A stretch of DNA of 64,000 nt from Actinomycetes bacterium. Lineage in GTDB: Bacteria > Actinomycetota > Acidimicrobiia > Acidimicrobiales > Acidimicrobiaceae. The first letter of the stretch is position 1; each line of letters starts with the position of its first letter. This document shows, piece after piece, positions 30,211-39,020 of this stretch. A model generated the notes under the pieces. That model did not search any database, was not told where the DNA came from, and worked only from the letters and a program-made list of their open reading frames with translations. Location: positions 71,679 through 135,678 of the forward strand of contig JAKCDL010000001.1 of NCBI GenBank assembly GCA_021841935.1, given 5' to 3'. A program made the position numbers and the translations under genes.

Positions 30211-31671
30211 ATGTCAGCGACCACAGGAAACAAGCAGACGAAGGTTGCGTTTGTTAGAAAATTTCTAGAGGAGATAATCCTTTCCTCAAATGGTCCCCAA
30301 CGAGCAAAACTTCCATCCTCTAGGCAACTTGCAATGGAGCTCGGAGTTTCGCGAAATACCGTTCTAGCTGCATATCAAGAGCTCATCGCGGAGGGTTTTG
30401 CGGAACCCAAGTCAAAAAGTGGTGTCTTCGTCAACTCAGAGATTTTGAGTCAGCTCTCCAAAGGAAGAAAGATACTCCAACCGACGACGCCCAAAAGTGA
30501 AAGATTCGAATTCAAAGTTGCCATCGACACTTCGAAGACGAACCTCCCAGAGATCCACAAGCCCTATTACGATTGGCATAAGCTCAAATACCCATTTATT
30601 TGTGGGCAGGTAAACGCCAATCTTTTCCCAAGCAATACCTGGTTACGATATCTTTCGATGGCGCTTGAACCCATCCACCGAAATTTCAGCCTTTCAGATG
30701 ACCCTGAACACGACGACCCGTTACTCGTAACAGCGATATGTCGTCGTATACTTCCATCCCGTGGGATAAAAGCGGATCCATCTATGATTCTCATAACAAT
30801 GGGAACCCAGGAGGGACTTTTTCTAATTGCTGACGCTCTCTTCGATGAAAGTTCCACTATCGCAATGGAAAATCCAGGGTATCCCGATGCTCGACACATC
30901 TTTATTCGTTCAAATGCAAAGGTGGTGGGGGCTACAGTCGATGACTTCGGTCTCGTACCAGAAAGCATTCCCGATGGGGTGGATGCTATCTATACCACCC
31001 CTAGCCATCAATTCCCAACAAATGCAACTCTCTCCATATCCCGCAGGAGACGCCTCCTTGACATGGCAAATGAAAACGGGATGGTTGTAATCGAGGATGA
31101 CTACGACAGTGAACTAAGGTACATTGGCCGACCGACACCCGCTCTGCTCTCGTTGGCAGGGGCAGAACCCGTTCTGTATCTCGGCAGCTTCTCTAAATTC
31201 TTAGCGCCTGGTCTACGTCTTGGATTCTTGGTGGGACCGCCTTCGCTAATTCGAATACTTCGACAGCGTCAACGATATGTACTTCGCCACCCACCCGGAC
31301 ACCTCCAGCGTGCCTTGGCTCTCATGATCGAGCAAGAGGCGTACGCTAGACATCTAAGACGCTATCGGGCTTCACTCAAGCGTTCTTGGCAAGTCACCAC
31401 AGACTCGGTTCGAGACCACCTTCCGGCCGTCAAAATTTATTCAACAGCAGGCGGAACTAGCTTTTGGGTTGAGCTAGACCCCTCTGTCGACGCAGTAGAA
31501 CTCACTCGCAATGCATTGGAAGAAGGCATAGTCATTGAACCCGGAAACGTCTATTTTCTTGAAGAAAACCCGCCAAAAAACTTTATTCGAATCGGTTTTG
31601 GTGCGATTGAACCACGCAATATTGAAGCTGGAATACAACTCCTAGGTGACATCATCCGACGTTTCGAATAG
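30211..31671 (+). CDS. MocR/GabR-type transcriptional regulator with aminotransferase domain
   Basis: The 486-residue fusion has a GntR winged helix at residues about 8-75 (LPSSRQLAMELGVSRNTVLA, then GFAEPKSKSGVFVN) and a class I aminotransferase-like domain from about 115. The PLP Lys is in VLYLGSFSKFLAPGLRLGF. Family members sense PLP plus an amino acid and activate a divergent aminotransferase gene; here the divergent gene is the class III transaminase. It probably regulates the catabolic cluster through the repeats at 30157-30193. Confidence 0.9.
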   Translation: MSATTGNKQTKVAFVRKFLEEIILSSNGPQRAKLPSSRQLAMELGVSRNTVLAAYQELIAEGFAEPKSKSGVFVNSEILSQLSKGRKILQPTTPKSERFEFKVAIDTSKTNLPEIHKPYYDWHKLKYPFICGQVNANLFPSNTWLRYLSMALEPIHRNFSLSDDPEHDDPLLVTAICRRILPSRGIKADPSMILITMGTQEGLFLIADALFDESSTIAMENPGYPDARHIFIRSNAKVVGATVDDFGLVPESIPDGVDAIYTTPSHQFPTNATLSISRRRRLLDMANENGMVVIEDDYDSELRYIGRPTPALLSLAGAEPVLYLGSFSKFLAPGLRLGFLVGPPSLIRILRQRQRYVLRHPPGHLQRALALMIEQEAYARHLRRYRASLKRSWQVTTDSVRDHLPAVKIYSTAGGTSFWVELDPSVDAVELTRNALEEGIVIEPGNVYFLEENPPKNFIRIGFGAIEPRNIEAGIQLLGDIIRRFE

Positions 31672-32145
31672 AAAGAGTGCTCGATTAGAGTGATTGGACT
31701 TCAAGCAGAAGCAAAGAGCCAATGGCTTCAATTGTCAACTCGCCATAGGCGATACTGCAGCTCTTACATTCCTCTTCAATTTGCCTCGATATTAATTGCG
31801 AAACGTCAAATGAAATCAAATCGATTGGTCGTCTGCTGAAACCAACAGACCGAGAGAGTTGAAGCTAACCTTTTTGGATCAACAACTTTCAATAGATCAC
31901 AAAAAGTAGATAGTGGTATGTGCAAGCTCTAATTCATTGATCGCAGAGGAAATATCGATTCAAATTGAGTAAGTAAACATTAGGGAAGGCCACGACAGTG
32001 CCATGGTAAGAAATACTCTCATCAAAGGCAAGCGGTCTACATAAGTACAGACGGAAGCCAAACAGTTCCAAGTACCTCCGAACGGCCAAACCGATCTAGT
32101 TGCTAAGCAGGTACAAGCAAAGTTTCCGAGAACTTGAAGTGTGCA
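31672..32145. other. Gene-less stretch
   Basis: No supported coding region, RNA or clear terminator is seen between the MocR gene and the nucleotidyltransferase remnant. Confidence 0.35.
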
Positions 32146-32690
32146 CTACGGAGCGAACAAAACCCTTTTAAGTCGATCGCCCGCTTCGCCTCCTCCCAGA
32201 TACTCAACACAACGGAGTGCCTCTTTGGGATCGACGGTACCCGCCTTCAACATCTCTCCAATGTCCACCCAATCCTGAGGGCGATTGAAGATCGACTTGA
32301 ATACCGTCAAATCTGTTGCCGATATCACAGGAATTACAGCTCCGTTAAACGGATAAGACTCTTTTCGCCCTTCCACAATTTGATAGTACTCATTTTTGGC
32401 AAAAAAAGGTCTACGGATCCGCCTCGCATCCATCGCAAGCGCACCTCTTCTAGGATTTGAGCAACTCGAATCTGCTGGAGCGTCCACCTTACCCGGAGAG
32501 GCATTGCGCGAAAAACGCGAACCGCCTCATTTACGGAGAGTACAATATTGATGTTTATATCGCTAGTAGCTCTCGGACGTAAAGTGTAGAAGGCGAGTGC
32601 TATCGCACCGCCAAAGGCATGAGGAATCTCACCTCCTTCGAGGCTCGCATGGATGGCCACGATTCTTTGAGCCATTGACTCAGTTGCCAT
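32146..32690 (-). pseudogene. Frameshifted nucleotidyltransferase (AbiEii/minimal NTase-like)
   Basis: Two overlapping frames together make one protein of about 180 residues. The first (to 32334) has HAFGGAIALAFYTLRPRATSDINI, the GG and D-x-D-type core of the fold, and ends as GGSVDLFLPKMS; the second carries FFAKNEYYQIVEGR and the family-like ATDLTVFKSIFNRPQDWVDIGEML. The switch falls in a run of seven A (T on the coding strand) at 32401-32407; one more T would restore VDLFFAKNEYYQ. It could be a real mutation, slippage or a sequencing error. It overlaps the upstream XRE gene by eleven bases, like a toxin of a toxin-antitoxin pair. Confidence 0.75.
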
Positions 32691-32982
32691 GACTTCTTTC
32701 TAGTGCATCTATGAAACTAAGCACATCTTCAAAGGACCGTCCGTTGATTTCTGGATTGGCAAAGCTTGACTCTTCGGGAGGAACAAGTGCCAACGATACT
32801 CCGCACGCAGCAAGTATCCGCAGCATCATTTTGAAACTAGGATCAAGCTTTCCGCGTTCATAATCACTTACTCTTCCGGGTGCTATCCCAACCTCTTTAG
32901 CAAGCTCAGCCTGCGAGAAACCCGCTTCCCCGCGGGCCTTACGAATTAGATAACCTGCGGGAGTGTATCGATGATATTCCAC
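32680..32982 (-). CDS. XRE-family helix-turn-helix regulator, probable antitoxin
   Basis: The 100-residue protein has a lambda-repressor-like helix-turn-helix at residues about 10-65 (LIRKARGEAGFSQAELAKEVG, then RVSDYERGKLDPSF). A short C-terminal tail holds SFEDVLSFIDAL. Its end overlaps the start of the nucleotidyltransferase gene by eleven bases, which suggests coupling. Such XRE plus nucleotidyltransferase pairs are common as toxin-antitoxin or phage-resistance modules. Confidence 0.8.
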   Translation of the reverse strand: MEYHRYTPAGYLIRKARGEAGFSQAELAKEVGIAPGRVSDYERGKLDPSFKMMLRILAACGVSLALVPPEESSFANPEINGRSFEDVLSFIDALERSHGN

Positions 32983-33166
32983 AATTTAAATACTATCGGA
33001 TATGGTAGCAATAGCACAAGCGGTACAAAAACTCACCCACACGCGTTTACGCTAAAATCTACCCTCGCTTCGAATAGTCATCCAATTGTTAAGTTTCCTC
33101 GTCAATAACCAAATGGGGGTTGAGGAGAAGTTAATCAAGCATTACTAACATCCGATAATTTTGATA

Positions 33167-34440
33167 TCAGGAGACGAGCGGCACTCCAGTAGTACGGATG
33201 AGTAATTCAACGGAGAGATCTATGGAGGTAGGTCCGAAAGACACAACTCCGGCGAAATATCGGTTCGGCGAAAGATTTAAGTCGTTCGTAGCCACATCTT
33301 CCGTGGTAACGATGGTGCATCGCTCGTCCACGGACTGCCAGCCATGGAAGAGCCCGTGGATCGTGGAAATTTACTCAAGCGTGAACTCATTCTTGGGTCT
33401 GCCCTTTACGAAAAGCTGAGAGGTGTTGATAGGCACGATCTCTTTCGAATAAGGTTTCTTTCGGTTGGATACCGTGACAAGTTCCGGCGCTGGCGTGTTG
33501 TAAGCGAGATTCTCAGGAAGGAGATGCGCGGCCTCGACGAGGTCTACCTCTGTGAGGGCTCGACGTATGTCTCGCTCTCGGTTTGATCCAGCGTTCCCGC
33601 TGCCACGGCTCACCGCTCCGGTGTCGAGTGCGATCGCTATGCGTCTAATTATCCTGCGGGAGGTGATGGCGTGCAGTACCTATCCCCAGTCTGCAGGCGA
33701 TGACGCAAGGATGCCTGTTCGAATCGGTTGTTGGTGTCTTTCCGATAGATGCCCTCTGGGAAGTCCGGTTTCCTCAAAGGGTTCGCCGTCACGATGTCGA
33801 ACCGTCGGAGTTGGCCCGACCGGTTCGTGAATGCTGGGTTGCGCATCGTGTCGCCGAGGGCGATTTCGCCGTCCATGTCGCACAGAAAGGCTTTAATTCT
33901 CCATTGGGAGAAGGTGAATGAATTGACATTCTCGCCAAAGAGCTTCAAAAGAGTCACTCCAGAGGTAGCTCCCGATGCTCGTTGACGGCTTTGCCGTAAG
34001 TCCAGGGGTCGAGCGTGGCACTTAATTAGCAACCACGAAGAGCCCCGGCATGGATCGTAGAACATCTCACCGGGCCGAAGATCGAGAATGCTTGCCACGC
34101 CACGACCCGGTGCGACCTCAGCTTGCGTGTGGAACTCGCCAGCGCCCTGTCCCTGGCCTACGGCAAACTTTCAGAGCAGGTACTCGTACGCACAACCATA
34201 GAGGTCTGGCTGCACGTCGTTCAGGCCGAGGCGATGCTACCCTAGGGTCATGACGAGGGAAGCGATCCTATAGTTGTCCAGGATTGGCAGTCCGGCGGTC
34301 GTATCGCAAAAGTCCACGGTGTCGATGACTCCTCGAAGCCTTGGATTTTGTCGAGCTACTACCCGCATGGCATCGGTCAGAGCTTCCCAAAGAGCAGTGG
34401 TCTTTAGCGCTATCAACTGCCATCAGCTCTCGGCAGGATG
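33167..34440 (-). pseudogene. hsdM: Degenerate type I restriction N6-adenine methylase (hsdM)
   Basis: Fragments of one HsdM line up in order along the minus strand but in several frames with stops. From 34,440 downward: WEALTDAMRVVARQNPRLRG (about 34,390-34,330), LGLNDVQPDLYGCAYEYLL then a stop (about 34,235-34,175), KFAVGQGQGAGEFHTQAEV, GEMFYDPCRGSSW, EIALGDTMRNPAF, RFDIVTANPLRKPDF, NRERDIRRALTEVDLVEA, SQLFVKGRPKNE and WQSVDERCTIVTTEDVA. The SAM motif (PCCGSGG in active enzymes) and the catalytic NPPF/Y (here NPLR) are both damaged. No intact hsdS or hsdR is present. Base composition is richer in G+C than the flanks, pointing to transfer. Confidence 0.85.
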
Positions 34441-34906
34441 CAAAAGCGGACCAGCCCTTGGTCATGTTCGATGGACTCCTTCGCCGTGTTTGGGTCCCCT
34501 ACCTCGGCAGCGACCCGCTGGACTTCGTCGCCAAAGACATTCGAGAGACCCTTGAGGGAGATGTAGCCATTGAACTTTGGAGCGTCAATCGAATCACGGA
34601 CGGGCATGCTGGGTCCCAGGGCCATGTCTCAAGCGCATTTATACCGAACGTTCCGTTCGTGGGCGAGTCGGCATCGTCGCTCGAGGCCAGCTCAGCCGCT
34701 GAGAGGATGATTGCGAACACAGCCTCGAAGTCGATGCCGAACTTCGACGAGAGCTTGGCGATGCGCACTCCGAATGTGCCCCTCAACTCGCCAAGCGCCT
34801 GATTGAAGACCCGTTCTTGAGAGCTGCAGAAGGGGCCGCGGAAACCGCCCGCATCTCGATCCAGCACATCCGTGCTGCATAAGAACTTCCGACACGAAGC
34901 CCGCAC
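34441..34906 (-). pseudogene. Unrecognised broken gene upstream of the hsdM remnant
   Basis: The minus strand has protein-like sequence in two frames: GVRIAKLSSKFGIDFEAVFA and ILSAAELASSDDADSP with GINALETWPWDPACPS in the first, then KFNGYISLKGLSNVFGDEV and VAAEVGDPNTAKESIEHDQG in the second, with the change near 34,610. It runs directly into the hsdM fragments and could be an unusual amino-terminal part of the same gene or a separate gene. The family is not recognised. Confidence 0.45.
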
Positions 34907-35174
34907 ATGGCCCGGAGATGGGGAGCGATGTCGTCTTCCTTGTCATCAAGCTATCCAAGCTCGGACGTGAGGAACTAACGCATATCACGAATCGGGCCGA
35001 CACAGTGCCCGGGAGATTCCGCTTCAAACGGTTCGAACAGGATACACCGATCTACCAGGTAGACAAGTACTCAACGAGCTGCCGTTACCTTCGCCACTCC
35101 GGGGTCCTAGCTCACCCCGAAGATCGGGCAGGAGAAGCCGGTTACCCTGCGGGCGATTTCCGAAAAATTTATGG

Positions 35175-35669
35175 TCAGCGCACAGCTCCCAGGACAAAGC
35201 GAGCCTTTTCGGTGCGCAGCATCTCGTACGGACTCAAGAACTTCACACTCAGCCCGATGCAGACATTTGGAATCTTGATCTTCTTGACGGAGTTCGCAGC
35301 GACCTCGTGCGTCACCACATCGAAACGGTAAGCGTGCGCTTGGGCTACGAGGTAGAAGTCGGCGACCTGCAGGAACTGGCTGACAGCACCCGGCTCGTAG
35401 TTGCCGCTCCCCACCCAGGTGCTCACGGCGGCGAGACTGAGGAGCACGGCATTGTCCGGAGGCAAAAAGAAGTCGTCGCCTCGCTGCCTGGCCCACTCGG
35501 CCAGCTCATCGTCGCCCCCGATCAACTCGTCCCTAACCTTTTCTATGGAAAACACCTTGCCGTTGGCGTGCTCCTGGTCGATCCACTCCCAGAAGGCAGG
35601 ACAGAAGTCAAAGCTGTAGTGGAGGTTCTTCGCCTGTATGAAGATATTCGAGTCGAGCAGATAGGGCAT
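35175..35669 (-). CDS. DUF4411 PIN-like protein
   Basis: The 164-residue protein starts with LLDSNIFIQAKN, the first acidic strand of a PIN-like nuclease fold, followed by FCPAFWEWIDQEHANGKVFS, the recognisable start of DUF4411. Further acidic residues (DELIGGDDELAEW; ADFYLVAQAHAY with D) could complete a metal site. Its ATG overlaps the stop of the ImmA/IrrE gene by one base (TGATG), so both are translated together. DUF4411 proteins are repeatedly found beside XRE-ImmA/IrrE genes; toxin or defence nuclease function is inferred, not shown. Confidence 0.82.
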   Translation of the reverse strand: MPYLLDSNIFIQAKNLHYSFDFCPAFWEWIDQEHANGKVFSIEKVRDELIGGDDELAEWARQRGDDFFLPPDNAVLLSLAAVSTWVGSGNYEPGAVSQFLQVADFYLVAQAHAYRFDVVTHEVAANSVKKIKIPNVCIGLSVKFLSPYEMLRTEKARFVLGAVR

Positions 35670-36820
35670 CAGACGACCCCCAGCCTCGCTGCCAGTTCGT
35701 TGAAGGTGGACACCTTCTTGAAGCCGAGCATCTGGAAGGCGTCTCGATAGAGCGTCTGACCCTCAAGGGTGCTCTCAATAAGAGCACGGGCGAATCGTTT
35801 ACTGACACGAACCGGCTGCGTGTTGTAGAAGTTGCCCCCGCTTCCGGTGCCACGCTCTTCCATGAGCGTCCGGATGCGGTCCAGCTCAGTAGCGAACTCC
35901 TCCCGATATTGCGTTATGGTGAAGTAGTTCGCATCGAAAAGACGCCGAAGGACAACGAGAGTGCTTACCTTGAAACGCCGGGCGAGCGTCTCCAGCTCGT
36001 TCGTCAGGTCGTCCCGGTTGATCTGATGTCCCCGAAGTGCAGATCCGGGCACGAGAAACTCAGCAGCCACTTGGTTGCACCACCGCTCAATGGCATTGCC
36101 CGACGTCGATGCTATGTCGGCATCCGAGACTGCAGACTCGCCGATCCAAATGTGAACTAGCTCATGCGCGAGCGTGAAAATCTGCGCTGCCTTCGTGTCG
36201 GCACCGTTCACGAAGATCAGGGGTGCGAGGTCATCGGCGAGAGCGAAACCTCGAAACTCGTTGGGGTCTAGCTTCCGATGCGTGTTGCTCCCGACAATCC
36301 CACTGACCATGACCAACACGCCGCTTCGGTCCGCCTCTTCGACAAGCCGACGAAGCGCTTCGCTCAAACTACTGCCTCGTTCGTCGGGAGCGAATTCCAG
36401 GACCTCCCGTATTCGGGCAGCGGCTTCCTCAACATCGGATCCGACCGTGAACGTGCCCACGAAGGGGACCGGCGACTCTCGGTGAAGCCGAGCATAGTCC
36501 CGATACCAATCCTGGCGCCGCTGGCACTGGTACACGGTGTCGAGGAGATCCGGACTCGCATGCCCGATCTCCACATCCCCGATGGTACGGAAGTCCGGTA
36601 CCGGGAGCGGCTCCTCAGGCGGCTCGGGAAGGAAGAGGTAGCCGACTGGCGTATACGTCGCTTGGGCGAACTTCTCAAGCTGCTTGAGCGTCGGCTGCTT
36701 CGTCCCCTGCTCCCACTCATAGAGCGCCGGGAAGCGAGCGAAGAGGTCCTCCCGTGTCTGTCGGGATCGCTCCCTAGCCCAAGCGAGCATCGCAGGATGG
36801 ACGGGCACCCGGACGGTCAT
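35669..36820 (-). CDS. XRE regulator fused to ImmA/IrrE metallo-endopeptidase
   Basis: The protein is about 383 residues. ATG at 36820 is preferred to the ATG at 36835 because GGAGGGCC lies seven bases before it and it gives a four-base ATGA overlap with the preceding gene. Residues about 1-60 form a divergent XRE-like region (LYEWEQGTKQPTLKQLEKFA). The peptidase domain has the zinc helix LAHELVHIWIGES (HExxH) with preceding substrate-region residues. ImmA/IrrE enzymes cleave a partner regulator to switch on mobile-element or stress genes. Middle gene of the three-gene operon 35175-37275. Confidence 0.88.
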   Translation of the reverse strand: MTVRVPVHPAMLAWARERSRQTREDLFARFPALYEWEQGTKQPTLKQLEKFAQATYTPVGYLFLPEPPEEPLPVPDFRTIGDVEIGHASPDLLDTVYQCQRRQDWYRDYARLHRESPVPFVGTFTVGSDVEEAAARIREVLEFAPDERGSSLSEALRRLVEEADRSGVLVMVSGIVGSNTHRKLDPNEFRGFALADDLAPLIFVNGADTKAAQIFTLAHELVHIWIGESAVSDADIASTSGNAIERWCNQVAAEFLVPGSALRGHQINRDDLTNELETLARRFKVSTLVVLRRLFDANYFTITQYREEFATELDRIRTLMEERGTGSGGNFYNTQPVRVSKRFARALIESTLEGQTLYRDAFQMLGFKKVSTFNELAARLGVV

Positions 36821-37275
36821 CGCCCGGCCCTCCATACCAGAGCGCAGGTAAGGGCGGGGGCAGGGCTGAGAGTGAGCACTTTCCAGAACATAGCTTGATG
36901 ATATGCGAAGGCACCGTCGGCGCAGTAGACGGGTCGCAATTGGAACAATCCGAGGCGATCGAAGCTGAAGCCGCCAACGGGGGCCGCCACTGGATGATCC
37001 ACCGCAGCGAGCCCGTCACGACCCCACGTAGCCGCAATGACCCAGAAGAACGCCAGCTCAGCTTTTGAGGAGCTCATTTGACCGTAGAGGCGGTTGGGGA
37101 CACGGAAGGGACTGGTCTCAAGTCGCCTAAGCACAGCGTCTTGTGTTTCGTCGGCTTCGACTACCAGCACTCGCTCGCCAACAGCGTTAGCATAGCGCAG
37201 GTCTCTCACGATTTGCTTCGACAGCCGCCGGGTACGTTCACGCTGCCGCCGGACCAGCGTCAACCTTGCGCCCAC
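36817..37275 (-). CDS. Unrecognised protein, first gene of the ImmA/IrrE operon
   Basis: The reading frame runs back through the tRNA-Arg gene, but a GTG at 37275 with GGAGG five bases upstream gives a credible 152-residue gene that starts after the tRNA. Its stop overlaps the ATG of the XRE-ImmA/IrrE gene (ATGA). The amino end is very basic (ARLTLVRRQRERTRRLSKQ), followed by YANAVGERVLVVEADETQDA and a hydrophobic stretch AELAFFWVIAATWG. No family is recognised. The coupling implies a joint function with the two following genes. Confidence 0.5.
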   Translation of the reverse strand: MGARLTLVRRQRERTRRLSKQIVRDLRYANAVGERVLVVEADETQDAVLRRLETSPFRVPNRLYGQMSSSKAELAFFWVIAATWGRDGLAAVDHPVAAPVGGFSFDRLGLFQLRPVYCADGAFAYHQAMFWKVLTLSPAPALTCALVWRAGR

Positions 37276-37363
37276 AGAGACCTCCGCACCAAAATTCTCT
37301 GCCGAGTCTGGTACCCACTGGTCGGGCAGGGATCCAAATAACGACCGCTTACCTAAAATTTTA

Positions 37364-37439
37364 TGGCGCGCTCGGAGGGAGTCGAACCCCCAACCTTCTG
37401 ATCCGTAGTCAGATGCTCTATCCATTAAGCTACGAGCGC
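37364..37439 (-). tRNA. tRNA-Arg (anticodon ACG)
   Basis: The cloverleaf is complete: acceptor GCGCTCG pairs with CGAGCGC, the anticodon arm TCTGA-CTACGGA-TCAGA shows ACG at positions 34-36, and the T arm contains GGTTCGACTCC. A 3' CCA is encoded. Its 3' side faces the GC-richer island that ends here, and tRNA 3' ends are common integrase targets. No duplicate of the 3' end was found elsewhere in the window by eye. Confidence 0.95.
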
Positions 37440-37567
37440 AGCACGTATATCCTACCGTACTTAGAGCTAATCCCATTCACCTAAATAAATCCAATCTCCA
37501 ATAGCTCATGGTATTAGAGCGCTACTACCGTGATGACCAAAAGCAGCCATGCCACAACTTTCACGAC

Positions 37568-38974
37568 CTAAAGAAGTGAGGCGTCAATTCGCAATCCCGA
37601 AACTTCAGCCATTGCCTTAGCAATACTCAAAAGTCTCCAATCACTACCCATTGGACCATATACAACCGCGCCAACCGGAAGACCAGCAACTTTCCCAATA
37701 GGAATATTTACAGAAGGATATCCCGCTATTGCAGCTGGCGAATAACCAGAGCCTGCGATGACGTCTCCGTTGACACTATCAATTAACCACGATGGACCCA
37801 TCGAGAGGGTCAGAATAAAGTTCACACCACTTTTTTCTAAGACGGCGTCGATCTTGCGTCTCATCCCGCCTATATGGCGTTCGCGAAGGGCGGCTAACTC
37901 CTCTTCGCTCATCTTGGATATTGAAATCGACTCTTCAAAGTGCTCTTGACCAAAGAGCGATAGTTCCTCATTTGCTCTAGTTATGTTGGCTTCAATAAGG
38001 TCTTCCATTGAAGAAAGCCCACTGACGCCACGACCCATTAGATATTCAGGTAGTGAATGATACATTTCATATCTAAGTAGGTTTACCTCATCTTCGCCGT
38101 TGATATCCAAAACCGTTTCAGCCTTGCGATCAGCTCCATCTACGAACCTCAGGTGGCCAGATAGTGCATCGATGAACCTACTCAAGAGCGCATCGCCCTT
38201 AACTGAGTACCCCGAATAGCCCGAGGCCAGAAGTCCAATTGAGGTTGATCCCATATCAGCCGATGCGGAGTCGAGACTCTTCTCAGGTGTTGAAAAGTAT
38301 GAGTAGATCAATTCGATATCTTGGACCGACCGCGCAAAGATTCCAACCGTATCTTGCGAAGGCGAAATTGGGGCCATGCCCCTCGTGGATATCACACCTC
38401 TAGATGGCTTGAAACCAAAGACGCCATTCACCGATGCAGGACAGATAACGGAGCCATCCGTTTCGCTGCCTATCGAGACCGGTACGATTCCAGCTGCTAC
38501 CGCTGCTGCCGAACCAGCAGAAGACCCGCCAGGGCTTCGGAGACGGTCATGAGGGTTTCTGCATTGGCCACCGGCCGCAGACCATCCTGAGATCGAAGAG
38601 TGTCCTCGAAAGTTCGCCCACTCGGATAAATTAGCCTTTCCAGCAGTAACAGCACCTAACTGACGAAGGGCTTCAACCACATCGGCATCTTCGGCCACGG
38701 GAGCGTCTTCAAAGACAAGAGATCCAACGGTTGTAGGCAATTCAGAGGTGTTGATGCTATCTTTGTAGACCATAGGAAGTCCAGCAAGAGGCCCCTCTTT
38801 GAGCTGAGGCGAATCATTGACGGCGATCAATGAATTCAAAGGGAGATCGCCAAGCTTATCGATCTCGGCGGTCACCCGAAACGCTTCAAATACCTCTTCC
38901 TTTGAAAAGATTCCACTTCTAACCCCTGCCGTCAACTCGACAGCGCTCATCTTTCGATACTCGCTCATATTCAT
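37568..38974 (-). CDS. Amidase signature family hydrolase
   Basis: The 468-residue protein has the Ser-Ser-Lys triad elements: Lys71 in LPMVYKDSINT, the cis-Ser in GGSSAGSAAAVAAG and the nucleophile Ser in SIGSETDGSVICPAS. Length and motifs fit a general amidase or an AtzF/allophanate-like enzyme; the motif differs from the GatA copy at the right end of the window. It is divergent in function from its neighbours and its substrate is unknown. Confidence 0.88.
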   Translation of the reverse strand: MNMSEYRKMSAVELTAGVRSGIFSKEEVFEAFRVTAEIDKLGDLPLNSLIAVNDSPQLKEGPLAGLPMVYKDSINTSELPTTVGSLVFEDAPVAEDADVVEALRQLGAVTAGKANLSEWANFRGHSSISGWSAAGGQCRNPHDRLRSPGGSSAGSAAAVAAGIVPVSIGSETDGSVICPASVNGVFGFKPSRGVISTRGMAPISPSQDTVGIFARSVQDIELIYSYFSTPEKSLDSASADMGSTSIGLLASGYSGYSVKGDALLSRFIDALSGHLRFVDGADRKAETVLDINGEDEVNLLRYEMYHSLPEYLMGRGVSGLSSMEDLIEANITRANEELSLFGQEHFEESISISKMSEEELAALRERHIGGMRRKIDAVLEKSGVNFILTLSMGPSWLIDSVNGDVIAGSGYSPAAIAGYPSVNIPIGKVAGLPVGAVVYGPMGSDWRLLSIAKAMAEVSGLRIDASLL

Positions 38975-39020
38975 GGATCGCTAAGTTAGCAGACTGCAGA
39001 GGTCTATTTGACTTCAAACT

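Noticed and set aside
33000-33170. Left-hand attachment site of the island
   Set aside because: I looked for a copy of the tRNA-Arg 3' end here and found none by eye, so no att site is reported.
34341-34802. Plus-strand ORF of 153 codons in the island
   Set aside because: The opposite strand has ordered HsdM fragments and protein-like sequence; the plus frame has no family features and no ribosome binding site.
34918-35331. Plus-strand ORF of 137 codons
   Set aside because: It overlaps the DUF4411 gene on the other strand and has no domain or ribosome binding site.
35307-35750. Plus-strand ORF of 147 codons
   Set aside because: A shadow of the DUF4411 and ImmA/IrrE genes on the minus strand, caused by the high GC content.
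37276-37476. Upstream part of the long minus-strand frame that covers the tRNA-Arg gene
   Set aside because: Its encoded sequence (SLMDRASDYGSEGWGFDSLR) is the familiar artefact of translating a tRNA-Arg gene. The real start of that frame is the GTG at 37275 with its own ribosome binding site.
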